Below are positions 40,438 through 51,664 of a DNA stretch of 64,000 bases, piece after piece. The position numbers were made by a program, and so were the translations under genes. Under the pieces are notes generated by a model that saw only the letters and a list, made by a program, of their open reading frames with translations, was not told the origin of the DNA and did not search any database. This DNA comes from Axinella damicornis (taxonomy: Eukaryota > Porifera > Demospongiae > Axinellida > Axinellidae): NCBI GenBank assembly GCA_963931865.1, contig OZ007505.1, positions 5,765,773-5,829,772 on the forward strand. The letters run 5' to 3'. The number at the start of each line of letters is the position of its first letter. Position 1 is the first letter of the stretch.

Positions 40438-43400
40438 CTAGTTGACGTTGAATCGAGGATCTTCAACAGCTGCTGCATCTGCTGGTGTAACTGGTGGTTG
40501 TTTTTCATTTTGTCGTGCTTGGTTCATTGTGATAACAGTGTGGGCTACCTCACCTATCACTCTTCCAACAGCTACAGTATCCTCCAAGTTATCTGGAGCT
40601 TGATTTCCTCCTTTAAGCTCACGAAATTTGTTGAGGAAAGCCTGTAGGATCTTCTTTGGTCCAATTCCAGCCTGAAAGAATTTGTAAGTGATCAGGCCTG
40701 TGATGATGACAAAGGCCAGCTGAGCATAGTGGTAGAGATTAACAGAAGCTCTGTGCAGTGTTAGTGGAAGTAACCAATAGCCGACTACCACAGCAACCTC
40801 TACTATGACAAGAAAATAACCAATCCAGAATGCAGTGAAGAAAGCGTGAAGGTTGAACGAAGGTTGAATATTTTCATCTTGTGTCCTGGCATTTTCTTGT
40901 GGTGTATCATTTGTTTCACGCATTTCAACGTGGTTGTTACCTTGATGATGTGTGAAGCGTTCCGTTTTCCAACAGCGGCAAGGGCAGCACCAGAAACAGC
41001 TGCATGCAAGGCGTAACCAGATGCATAACTCTTTTAATAGCCTTATAATTAGGTATCCTTCATGACAACACTGGTAGTACCTTTCCTCGGGGAACGCTGT
41101 GTAGAGATGTCTGAAGATGATGAAGTAGTATACAAAGGAAAAAATGTAAAGAAATGCGAAGGAGGCAGAATGCTCACTGTGTGATGATACCCAACCTACT
41201 ACGATGTATCCTGAGTGAGTAGCAATACAAGAAAGTGGGGCAAAGCATAATGTAAGGACTATCCCAAGCTGTCCTTCTCTCTCATCAATGACCTCATCTG
41301 ATTCTAAGATGGGATAAAAACAAGCTTGAAACCAGGCTCGCAAAACCCTGGAGTTACGAGTGCATAAAAGAGACCGCAAGTAGATGAGTGTAATGCCAGA
41401 GTAAAATATTGGTAGCGCATCAAAAGCCACTGTTACAACCACAAAAAGTAGACTATGCTCCGTATTAATGCTGCTGTGTTGGGCAAATTCATGTTTCTGC
41501 TCCAAAACTAAGATCATTGCGTATATGTCCATCAGGAGAACAACACCAGTGAAGACAATTCCCGTCAGTGCTACTGCTGCCAGATTAGCATGGTTTTCTT
41601 GTTTTTTGATAGCATTTCTCATGGGTTTACTGATGCTTCGAGTGAAAAATATCACTATGACTGAGTAAAATATCGGACCAATGAGTCCAGTAGTGAAGAA
41701 AGTCAGTATTCTGTAATTGTTGTATTCTTCAGTGTGCTTGTCATCACAGACTGCTAGGACTGGTATGCTATAATCAATTTTAATATGGTCAGGGTTGTTG
41801 TATTGGGCGTATAATTTCAGCTGTTATGTGTGTGTGTGTGTATGTGGTGGGAGGGGGGAAGTGTTTGTGTGGAAGATGTATGACAGTCCCATGCAGATTT
41901 GTCCGCTTTGGTCAAAAATGAGTTGTGGCTAAAAGTAGTTCAGATGCAGCACCCTGTTTCACTTCATTGGGGCGAGCCTGAGCGAGCCCCACACTAGCGT
42001 GACTTCATTGCGCAGAGCGTGTGTATCTATGCTTGCTTGCTTGCTTGCTTGTCATCTTGCAAATACCGTAAATTTTAAATCAGCGAATTTCCCTTGCACG
42101 TGCACAATAATATTCAAATTCAACAACGAGCTAGCTCTCAGACGCACCTTGATACGACGCCGGACTCCAGGAATCGTGAACCGTCTAGCTACCTGTTCGA
42201 CGGACGATAGCGACAACAAAGACGGAGAGACCATGCACTCGTGGGAATTGGCTAGAGCACCATCATCGGAACACTGCCTCCTCGGTGGCGACACCGTGAA
42301 AGGCAGAGACTGCCGGGCTGCGACACCGTTGACAAAGGCAGAGACTGCCGGGCTCAGAGTCTAGTCGTGGACCTACCGTGGCGCCATGGCCGGTGATGTT
42401 GGTGCTAGACTGCTTCAGCTACAAACGCTAACCTGACTCACAGTTGCTGTGATGTACACGAGTGTATGTTTAGTGCCATAATTTCTGTGGCCTATGCTCA
42501 TTGCCCTGTCACAGTCATGTGAATGCAACTGCTCCATGCATGTCCTGCGGCACGCGCATGCACTTCACTCAGGCTCGCCCCCCAATGTCCTGCATTCCAC
42601 TAGTATATATATTACTATCCTTGAATGGGCAAGCTTAAGATCTGGGATAAGGTTACACTCCTGGTAGGGGAAAAATTGTGCCGTGTAAATAATTAATATA
42701 ACAGAGATTCTGACTACACCGCCGTGATCGCTATCACGTACTGACCTGAACGTAAAAAGTTGGTGCTGAAAGTCACCTTGGTGTTTGAGATATGAGCGCT
42801 TTTGTCTCACTGTTGGCCACCATTGCTCGAGCGCTCTCTTCGACTTCCGGTGGCAGTACCATTCTAAAGGCACACGAAGATTCTGACCACACGGCCGTGA
42901 TCGCTGTCGTTCACTGACGCTTGCATGCCATAACTCACCGTGCTGGTGAAGTTGTGAGCACTGTAACAATTTCTTTCCTTCTCCTTGAGCCGCCATTGCT
43001 GACTCGATTGACACCGAGCGAGCGAGCATGGTTTTCACGTGGCATGTGCATTAATTGGAATGAGTTGCAATATCTAGTAGCTTGCGCTACCAGCAAGTTG
43101 CAACCGGTTGCAACGGCTGCTACCAGGAGTGCGTTTGCCCCTCGATTAAACCAGAAATAAACCCATGGGGGAATGATCTAGCCAAGCGGATTTCTTCCAT
43201 GGGCTAAAAATCTCTTGGCACCCCAAGTATATTGTCACCTATAATGGTATCTATCCATCCATCCTCTGAAATGCTTGTGATGTTATTTAGAAGACAAGCT
43301 TTCTTTGTTTTCGCATGGAATCACTCAGTTGCATGGTAACTACATGCTGGTTGACCAAACCGGATGTACTACCATAGCCCACAAGTGTTACCACAGGTAA

Positions 43401-44134
43401 TTGCATTCCTGAGCGTGACTTCTGAACATGACCACATATATACCAAACCTAGTTGAGATCGCAGCCTACATGGACAGATTAGTTGCTTCGTGCTAAGGCG
43501 CTGGACAAACATATGTTTTGGCTATAGGTAGTGAAGTGCATGTACAAACAGTGGAAACCAGTCCCCTCTCCTCCCTCTTTTGGACATGGGAATGAGGCAT
43601 ACACACACACACCTTGCTCACTGGGTTAACAGAAGTGTATGTGGCAGTACTGTTGGAAATGTGAACCTACTTCCATGAAGGACTTACCTGCTGTGTTATG
43701 ACATCCAGTATTCCATTGCTGTCACAGCTACAGCTGCCGTTTTCCCATGTCACGAGGTCTCGACATTCATTGGGGAGGAAGAGATTGGCTGTGGCAACTC
43801 TTGGGTTATTGAAGAAGTAGAGTGCCATGAACTTGTAGATGGAGGGAGGCTGGATCAGGTAGATGCCAATGGTAGTCCAGAACCATATTTTCTCACATGT
43901 GGTGTTCGTTCCATTTTCATCAAGGAATTTGTAATGGACAGTCACAAAGTCAGATGGTTCCTGTCTTGGTGGATAGAATGCTTTCCTTAGTTCAACGTTG
44001 TTGTTTTTTGTGTTCAGTAAAGCCCACTCCAGTGTTTTGATGTTTTCCGCACAATCAGAAAGATTTCTCCCTTCCTCTCCAAATGTGGGAGGTGCCAATG
44101 CAATGAACAGGAGTATTGCCACTTTTAGTGCCAT
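40438..44134 (-). CDS. Multi-pass membrane protein, paralogue 1 (two exons, 609 residues)
   Basis: Exon 1 is 44134-43688: start MALKVAILLFIALAPPTFG (signal peptide), then an extracellular-type domain with N-x-T sites and the motif LFLPNECRDLVTWENGSCSC, ending ITQQ at donor CAG|GTAAGT. Exon 2 is 41820-40438, after acceptor ATAACAG, phase 0, starting LKLYAQYNNP. It holds about seven hydrophobic segments; a basic/Cys segment (LACSCFWCCPCRC) lies between the fifth and sixth, and a conserved GPKKILQAFLNKFRELK follows the last. The same plan occurs in paralogues 2 and 3. I do not recognise the family; no GPCR class signature (DRY, NPxxY) is evident. A surface receptor or channel-like role is possible but unproven. 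Confidence 0.82.
41821..43687. other. Intron of paralogue 1 with dispersed-repeat sequence
   Basis: The intron holds a GT-rich tract next to the acceptor, GCTTGCTTGC repeats at about 42032, a segment at 42265-42460 related to 15230-15350 (shared GACTGCTTCAGCTA and ACTCACAGTTGCTGTGATGT), and a roughly 172-bp-spaced duplication (GCCGTGATCGCT at 42722 and 42894). A 157-codon minus-strand frame at 42565-43038 crosses these repeats and is probably chance. Confidence 0.6.
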
Positions 44135-45171
44135 TCTGTGAAGTAGACAAGAGTGTCGGACATTAGTAATTGCAGCTGGATTGTGGCCAGTTTCAACTGG
44201 ACTATGGTAGGTAAACTTGGAATCAAACAGCGAGTCGAGGCAAATGTTAACAATTACACCGACCAGAATTACACCTGATCATTGATGGCTGTACCAGTGA
44301 ACAAATTACTTTTTGCTCTTACATATAGCTTAGGAGACCTTGCTATCAGAACTGGAGGCTGACAGTGAAATTTATTTCACAGCAATGTCTGCTCTGTTGT
44401 GATATGGAAACTGGAAACTGGCTATGATATGAAATGCAACACTCAAAAAGCAGCCGTTGAGATGCAGTATGTGGCATGGCAGTTGATGCCCGGTTCCTGG
44501 CCACAAAGGATTTCTCTGCAAACACAGTGGGTGGCAATTGAACTCTATCACAACCATACATCCACATCCAGTTTACCAATTCTGGAATTTTGATCCTTTG
44601 GTAGTGAATTTGAAATTAGGGCTTTGAGTAGACGCTGCATTTCGAGCGCTTGTTGAGCCGTGTGCTAATGCACATAGTTTGATACTACTACTGCCTGCTA
44701 TATACATTATATGAAGTTGACAATAGGCAAAGTTGTAGTATCATCCCAGCACTAGTTGTTACAACACAGTAGAGCCGGACATTGCTATGAATAAGTTTAC
44801 TGTAAGTACAGTAGTCCAGTCCAGTGAATTGAGAAGTCCTGCTGAGCTTGTATTCAAAAAAACTGTTTTGCTACTCAGTGGTTGCAGCCAGCTGATTGGT
44901 GTGAGTTGTTTATTCTGGTGGTATTGCATAAGGCAACCAGAGAAGCTTGACTCACAGGCTATGAAACCAGGTGAAAGTGAAACGGAATGTACCTGTTGAC
45001 CATAATCTAATCCACCCTGAACATCTGAACATCTGTGATGGTCACAGGTTGTCACCAAAGATGGCAAGAGATCCATATCAGGTTTAAAAATGCAATTATG
45101 GGAACTATTAATTGTAAGATAAGGTACTACAGTGATGATGCAGTTGAAAGGTGCCGACCACAGTGTATATA
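44135..45171. other. No gene seen; 5' flank of paralogue 1
   Basis: Short open frames only. Confidence 0.45.
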
Positions 45172-45172
45172 G

Positions 45173-45530
45173 CGTAAACCGTCTACAGACGGCATGAGAT
45201 TTCATCAGTGATGTCAGACTTCCGGCAATGTCCTTGGGAGATAGGCTCTGCGCCAGCAGAGAGGGCGGGGCAGGGGGAGGTGGGTGGGTGCACCCGAAGG
45301 GTGCAGACAGCATGGCGGTGTTTGGGCTTAGCCTTGAAGAGCCCTTGGTTGGAGCCCAACGGGCCACTTCTGTCCTCCGGTGCAGACAGCATGGCGGTGT
45401 TTGGGCTTAGCCTTGAAGAGCCCTTGGTTGGAGCCCAGCGGGCCACTTCTGTCCTCCTTTGCACAAATGGGCTGAGAAAACAGTCCTCTCGCCTTGTAGG
45501 CCTCCTTTTCTGGCAGTGAAGCATTTTCCT
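45173..45530. repeat. Dispersed repeat sharing a module with the piggyBac-type MITEs, with a 78-bp tandem duplication
   Basis: Text such as CGGCAATGTCCTTGGGAGAT and GGGTGGGTGCACCCGAAGGG also occurs at 54760-54845 (inverted) and 55540-55625. A segment starting GCAGACAGCATGGCGGTGTT is repeated in tandem (45303 and 45382). The left end resembles the piggyBac-type ends near 54.4 and 55.5 kb but has lost the TTAA. Confidence 0.7.
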
Positions 45531-46279
45531 CAGTCTAGTCGAGCGATGGTCGGCCGAGAGCCGTGACTATTGGATGTCCCTTGATGGGTGGGTGTGGTTA
45601 AAGTCACCAAAGTGTAGAGGATTGCTGCAAGGTCAGGTGTGTGGAGTTTGGGGGCTGAAAAGCTGAGAGAACTGGAGTCATGGTAGGTGTAATGCATCCA
45701 TACGCTACTAGAGACCTCCGGAGAAAAATAATTTATCGGTTAATGGGTTATACCTGTGTATAACTTATAACTACCTACCCATAACTACTGTACTTTTACT
45801 AAAACTTGCAACAACTGAGCGCAGAGCGTTGAGCGACAAGCGAAAAGTGTTTACTTTGATGTGGCCTAGGCGCCTATATGGTTTCCCCGCTTAAAATATT
45901 TAGCTAGCTATGAATAATATTTCACGGTAGCCAGAAGCGCTAGTTTTTGTGGCAACTTTGGACCTACGACTGTGGCACTGTGCTAGTCTGACAACTACAC
46001 TGTGAAATTACCAGAGACGGCCGGGGAGGAGACGGAGCCACCTGTATCCATGGAGCTACCAACCACACTCCGCATGCACAACGTGTAGCTAGCTAGCTAG
46101 CTAGCTACAACTTCGGGCTATTCGCAGCTATTTTCTCGAAACTCAGAAGCGCTGGTATACACCACGCCATCGGAGGTCTTCGTCATAGGCCGAACGTCAA
46201 CCTGGCTCGCAGCTTGTAGTCCCTTCTGCCATCGTGAAACGGGCAAAAATGCAACGGAAATCGGGCTGTATACAATCGG
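45531..46279. other. No gene seen
   Basis: Non-coding; a (CTAG)n run occurs at 46086-46107. Confidence 0.45.
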
Positions 46280-47042
46280 TGGACTGGACTACTGGACTGG
46301 ACTACTGGACTACTGGACTCACCCAAAATTCCATGAAACACCCTTTTCAGTGAGAAGCTAAACCTCCTTACTCAACCTATTAGTTCGCTAAAGTTGCTTC
46401 ATAGCCTGTTGCGGCATCGTCTCCTCGATTTCCGAGGTCAAAGGTCACGTGCATATTTAATGAGCGAGCTCAGGGATAACAATAATGGTAGCTACACTTA
46501 AAGGCAGGCTGGAGTTTGGTTTTTGCTGATAACGTGCTAACTGCTCTTCTAATCGTTCAAGCAGGCGGAGAATCCTAACTGGAGCTCAATTAAAATTTGA
46601 CTTCCCAACAAATGCGTGCGACCTCCATAAGAAAACAGTTGATACAAGTCATGGATGCTCAAAGCACAAGTCATGGATGCTCAAAGCACAAGTCATGGAT
46701 GCTCAAAGCACAAGTCATGGATGCTCAAAGCTAGCTAGCATGGATGCTCAAAGCTCTTCCCCATCCGGGTAGGCCTGGGAACGAGGCTAGCGCAAAGCCA
46801 GTACAGAACCCACAAACCCACAAGAATAGTTGAAGCTCATTAAATATGCACTTGACCTTTGACCTCGGAAATCGAGGAGACGATGCCGCAACAGGCTAGG
46901 AAGCAACTTTAGCGAACTAATAGGCTGAGTAAGGAGGTTTAGCTCCTTACTGAAAAGGGCGTTTCATGGAATTTTGGGTGAGTCCAGTAGTCCAGTAGTC
47001 CAGTAGTCCAGTCCAGTAGTCCAGTCCAGTAGTCCAGTCCAG
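46280..47042. mobile_element. Large foldback element with ACTGGACT tails, about 760 bp
   Basis: The arms at 46280-46465 and 46834-47042 are inverted copies sharing TCACCCAAAATTCCATGAAA and GTTGCGGCATCGTCTCCTCG. The outer ends are simple repeats of TGGACTACTGGAC and its complement. The middle has four copies of a 22-bp unit (GTCATGGATGCTCAAAGCAC, about 46650-46740). A single arm recurs at 59770-59885. No coding capacity. Confidence 0.8.
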
Positions 47043-47403
47043 CAAGTGCACTTAGAAGCCACTGTAGTACAAGCCACTGTAGTACAAGCCAGTTGTACTA
47101 CCAGGTTTATCAGGAACACACTCGGCAGCTATTCAATTAGAAGCCTCTGGCGAGTCCGCCTCTAATTGAATAACAGCCTTCACGTATTCCTGTAAACCAC
47201 AGCAGCTGGTAGTATAACTATAACTTGTGGTTTACCCTTGCTACCAACTCAGTATATATACATGTACCAACTCAGGCTGTCTCTTCACTCTGTAACCAGG
47301 GTAACCACTGTGTAATTAAAACTACCAATACTCAAGCGTCTCCTTTATCAGTGGTCTGTTCAAGCGTTTAAATATCCACATCCGTAACGTAGCTATACTG
47401 GGA
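47043..47403. other. No gene seen
   Basis: Spacer between two foldback elements; includes a local inverted repeat near 47130-47170 (TCAATTAGA and its complement). Confidence 0.45.
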
Positions 47404-47965
47404 TACCGTATGGCGCTTATATTTCGCGGGTCTAAATTTTCGCGAATTGCTCTTTGAGAACATTTTGTTGAAAAAATTTCGCGAATTCGCGGTAAAACAC
47501 CACGCCCACACAATGGGCGTGGTGTACTTGAAGACTTCCGTGCGCGCTGAACTCAACTAGATACCACAGACCACTTCGTCGGTGCGTTGTATTCTGTGAC
47601 ACTCTCTACCCCACTTCGACCCTCTCAGAGTTCGTTTTCAGATACCTGGGTGTTCCCCTAACCTTCGCCGGATCGAGCTGGCAGCTTCAGTATTGGCAGA
47701 TATCGCACATGTCAGATGATACCTCTTGGGAGAACTCTCCATGTGGATCTGGAAGCTTACACTTCGACTACTGTCCATCCTCACTGTTGAAGTACACAAG
47801 CAGAGCCATCAAGCTAGCCGTTGCGCGCGTACGTTGGAATACTGTCCACATAGCTGTAGGCGCACAACACATGTCAAAATTTTCGTTGAAATAATTTTGC
47901 AAATGACCTGTAATTCGCGAAATTCGCGAAAATTTAGACCTGCGAAATTTAAGCGCTATACGGTA
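47404..47965. mobile_element. Foldback MITE with TACCGTAT ends (family C), 562 bp
   Basis: The ends TACCGTATGGCGCTTA and TAAGCGCTATACGGTA are near-perfect inverted copies, extended by AATTTTCGCG words. It shares only the terminal TACCGTAT and the C/G-rich next bases with families A and B. Confidence 0.8.
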
Positions 47966-50351
47966 TTTGTATGAAAAATGATCAGAGAATTCATTGCCAT
48001 TCCGTACTCTGTAGTCAATATTCCCGTCCAATATTCCCGTCCAATATTAGAAAGAACCATATCGGTTATTGGTGTAGCCTTCCTTTTCTAACCTCACAGT
48101 GATGCAGTTGGTTGCCGTGGCAAATGAGTTAAGAGTTCTCATGAATACACAGCCAAAAGTTATACTTGAACGAAACCCTTTTGCGATTATTTACCTGATA
48201 CCTGATACCTTATTTGGTCAGGCTTTTCGATCGTGCAAATCTTAGGTGATTACATGTACATTGTTCCTACCAAATGTTTTCAATGTATGATTGAGAGTTC
48301 TCAATTTAATTTCATTTTCAACAACATCAGCAGTTTCACTTTCAATTTCAGCTCAGAAAGGTTATGCCTTTCATCCTCTTTAATTAATACCACCCTTGCC
48401 TTTGAACAGTTTCTGTACTAAAATAGCAACTGCTGTTCTGGTCCGATTGTGGATACTTTAGCTCATGCAGACTGTAGACAAAAACAAAACCTGGCACTTC
48501 CCATAAGTTTCAATTTCGCGTATAAAACATGAATTTGTTAGGAGATTGCCATGGCCAGGTACTGACAGAGTCATGATATCAGACACGTAGTATTACTTGA
48601 ATTCTGCCCCTACTATAGTACTGAAACATTGTGCCCACCTGCTAGAAATGAAGCTTTTGCTGACCCTGGCTCCCTCTCACTCTCGCTGTTCAGTCAGCTG
48701 CTGCTGGTCTTGGGGTCGCTTGTTGAACAGACTTTCTGACAGTACTGGGACGTTGACAGTATTATATACTACAGTGTGTGGGTGGTGGAGGTTGACAGGT
48801 GCTAACCACAGTTTATACTGGTAACTGGGTATGTGACCACAGTTATAATTATATTGGGTGTGTCACTAATCTGTGTTCACTATGATTGTTGGACTAATCA
48901 CTGGACTGGACTGGGATCTTAAAATTCGTTTTAATTACCACTGATCTCACTCTGCCTAGTGCAGTTTGCACATGTGTAGAGCAGAAGAGCTAGAGACATT
49001 GCTGCTGGGTCGCTGGGTCTCGCCCGGCAATCAACCAGACAGTGGCAGCGAATGCAATGAGTAGAGTCTGCTAGCACTGGCGTCACTTTGGTTTAGCCTT
49101 ATAGACTGTCTCCGTTCAGGGTCAACAAGCCCAGATTAGATGCACGTTTACCATGATTTGGCACATCATATGGCCTTCTCAAGGGTGGGCTTGTCGGTCT
49201 CGAATAGCCTTCTTCTCATGCACTCACAGTCAAGACTGCTGATCAAGACGTATAGCATCAGGTCGTCTTTCAGATTGCCATATGCCCAGTCATGAACAGG
49301 TCCATTGTTCTTCCCTCCTGCTTGAGTTGGATTATATGTTTTGCTAGTTCTCCTGACACACAGCTCGTCCAGTTTAGCAACGACTGTTTCAAAACTATTT
49401 TTTTCCTTCTGTCTCTGTGGACATCATTGTCTCGTACATATCGTTGGACCCGCAACTCTCAGGAAAATGGCTGTTTTGACTACAGACGTGGCCTCTGCTT
49501 TTCCTCCTGCCATCAAGAACTGGTCAAATTCTGTCTTGAACTACAGCTATAGTTCTGGCAGCTCGGCCTCACGAATTGGCTCCAGTGGCAGGTACTATTT
49601 CATCCTGATCGGGTCTAGGTGTACTCACTTCCTGTTCTTCATGGACTCTACACCTCTGACATATGTTTACAACTTGCAACCTGACTTTCCAGGTCCCGTA
49701 TGTAGAAGTTCAGGTTGTAATGGTTGGTTCCAGAACACGCGGGCTAAGTGCAAAAATCAAAGCCAAAATACCGTCATCTTCCAATAATATGCCCATCTTT
49801 GAAAATACACCCAGCCCCCATTTTCATGACAAGTTGTTGTTGTGCAAAAGTAGAATGAATCGCAAAACACGAAGTTGCCTTCCTTCATAGCCAAACCGGA
49901 GAGAAACACCAAATTTGGAATGCACGTGAGATGGATCCACACTCTCGATAGAAGGTCACTCCCACTTCTGGTAATACACGTGTTCTATGCTAGCATATCC
50001 AAACATTCTTAGGCTACACACTTGAGGGATCCACAAGCCAGGCATGAAGAATCAACTATATCACCAGGCAGCAATGTAGCCCACAGCCCGCTCAATGAAA
50101 GAAGTCTGCCTCGGAGCAGTTGTTGGTCATCATCATGTGCTTCATAGAAGGTTTAACTTAAAGAATGACTGTTGCATGGCAACAAGATCTCATATGAGTT
50201 GGCATTGGGCTTATCTATGTTGTTCAGTGAGATCTAGGGTTACATTATGGCCCTGTTCAGTGGTTATTGCTACTTCTGATATTCATTCATGCCAAAATCT
50301 CTGTCATTGTCACTCAAACAGAGGTGTACAACTAACCTCAAACCCTGTCAT
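47966..50351. other. No recognised gene
   Basis: About 2.4 kb without convincing coding sequence. A minus-strand open stretch at 49455-49270 (VLKQSLLNWTSCVSGELAKH) looks somewhat protein-like but has no partners. The 50290-50350 part matches 60390-60480 (ATGCCAAAATCTCT and GGAGGTGTACAACT-type text). Confidence 0.4.
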
Positions 50352-51627
50352 ATTAGAACGGTGGTATCAAGGGCGCATCGAGCCGCCGAAGGTGGCGAGA
50401 GGGCATGCAACGTTCATAGACGGCAAAATGCTGAGTGTTACTAAATATAGACTTCAAATTTGGACTGTATACATGTAGGCACGTGAACCGTAGACGCGCG
50501 CCCCTTACGATCGAGATGGCTGGCATTCCATCTGTAGCGTTCGTCTTTGACGAGGACCTAGCTACCTAGCGTGAGCTCCTTTCGATGCTATCATTCCCTC
50601 CCTCCAACTTACGCAACAGCCATTGTGCTGTTGTCGAGAACGGTGAATGTTGGCTTGCATCCGGCGATACTTTCTCTGAATCTGGGCCTGCTACACTGGT
50701 AGGAGAGCTACCCGGACTAGAAGACGTACTTGGGCTAGAGATCGCTTGGATGGCATTTCTGTACTGACATCGGTAGCACTCATCTTCCTTGCTCAAGGAA
50801 TAAGTTCCGTCAAACGTCCCTAACCGTACCGTGCACGCAATTTTACTAGCCTCGTTCCCAGGCCGCGTGGGAGGAGAAAAGACGGCCTGGTATCCACTGC
50901 TCGCGCAAGCGCCGCTGTTTCCGGTATATTTCCGTAAAATTGTAAGGTTTACATTGATATTCCACGTGGATCATATCCGGACCTAATATTCAAGGTCTAA
51001 TCTACGTACACGCTCAAGTCAAAAAAGTTGGTGCAACGCATTTCTGTTGAATCCGTTGTTCAGAAGGGCGACCCAAGTATTCCGCTGCTCTCTTCAGTGA
51101 TGTAGGATTGTGTGAAGATTGGCGTTCTCGTCTGTGTAAGTTACTTCTCATGTCTGCCGTGTCTGTTGACAGTGGCGATGGTTTACCTGCCGTTCCTGCG
51201 TAGGCGAAGTCAAGACAGTCAATCCGAAACTCAGGGCACTTATGAATGGCAGCGTAGCAAGTTTCCAGACACCTTACACGCACAGAAAGCGCTTTCTCAC
51301 TTGTTTCTTTTCGATGATACGGAAGTGAATCGGACGTATACGTATAAATTTTACTGACCATTTACAAACGAAAACGAATTCCCAGGTTTTTCTGGGAATG
51401 CTCGCGCATGCGCAAGCAGTGGATACCAGGCCGTCTTTCTCCACCCACGCGGCCTGGGAACGAGGCTAGCAATTTTACGTGCTTAACCGGAAACGTTATT
51501 TTTAGTAACACTCAGCACTATGCCGTCTATATGTGCGCTATAGGAAGTTGCATGCCCTCTCGCGCCTTCGGCTGCTCGAGCGCCCTTGGTGGTATATTGC
51601 TGTTTTGGTAATAGTACCATTCTAAAA
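50352..51627. mobile_element. Outer foldback element containing a nested insertion
   Basis: The arms at about 50352-50448 and 51500-51627 are inverted; shared text includes AGTGTTACTAAA on the left and TTTAGTAACACT on the right, plus GCATGCCCTCTCGC-type words. A hAT-type MITE lies inside it. Confidence 0.65.
50846..51469. mobile_element. hAT-type MITE, 624 bp, with a perfect 8-bp target duplication
   Basis: The terminal inverted repeats begin CTAGCCTCGTTCCCAGGCCG and extend about 60 bp. CAATTTTA is present directly on both sides (50838-50845 and 51470-51477), an 8-bp duplication typical of hAT elements. Solo or decayed ends with the same text occur near 21880, 36127, 46772 and 54058, so this is a repeated family. 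Confidence 0.85.
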
Positions 51628-51664
51628 TTCATGTGGTACAATAATTGCAGCAGCACATAAAATG

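Noticed and set aside
40294..40647. Plus-strand Val/Cys-rich frame
   Set aside because: Antisense to the end of membrane paralogue 1, whose minus frame is intact and conserved in two paralogues.
42565..43038. Minus-strand 157-codon frame inside the intron of membrane paralogue 1
   Set aside because: It spans an internal duplication and dispersed repeat text, with no domain; likely chance.
45183..45524. Open frames on both strands encoding repeated LGSNQGLFKAKP-type text
   Set aside because: They arise from a non-coding dispersed repeat with a tandem duplication; the same text in other copies is not kept in frame.
46650..46740. Regular 22-bp repeats considered as a CRISPR-like array
   Set aside because: The units are directly adjacent with no unique spacers, and the genome is animal.
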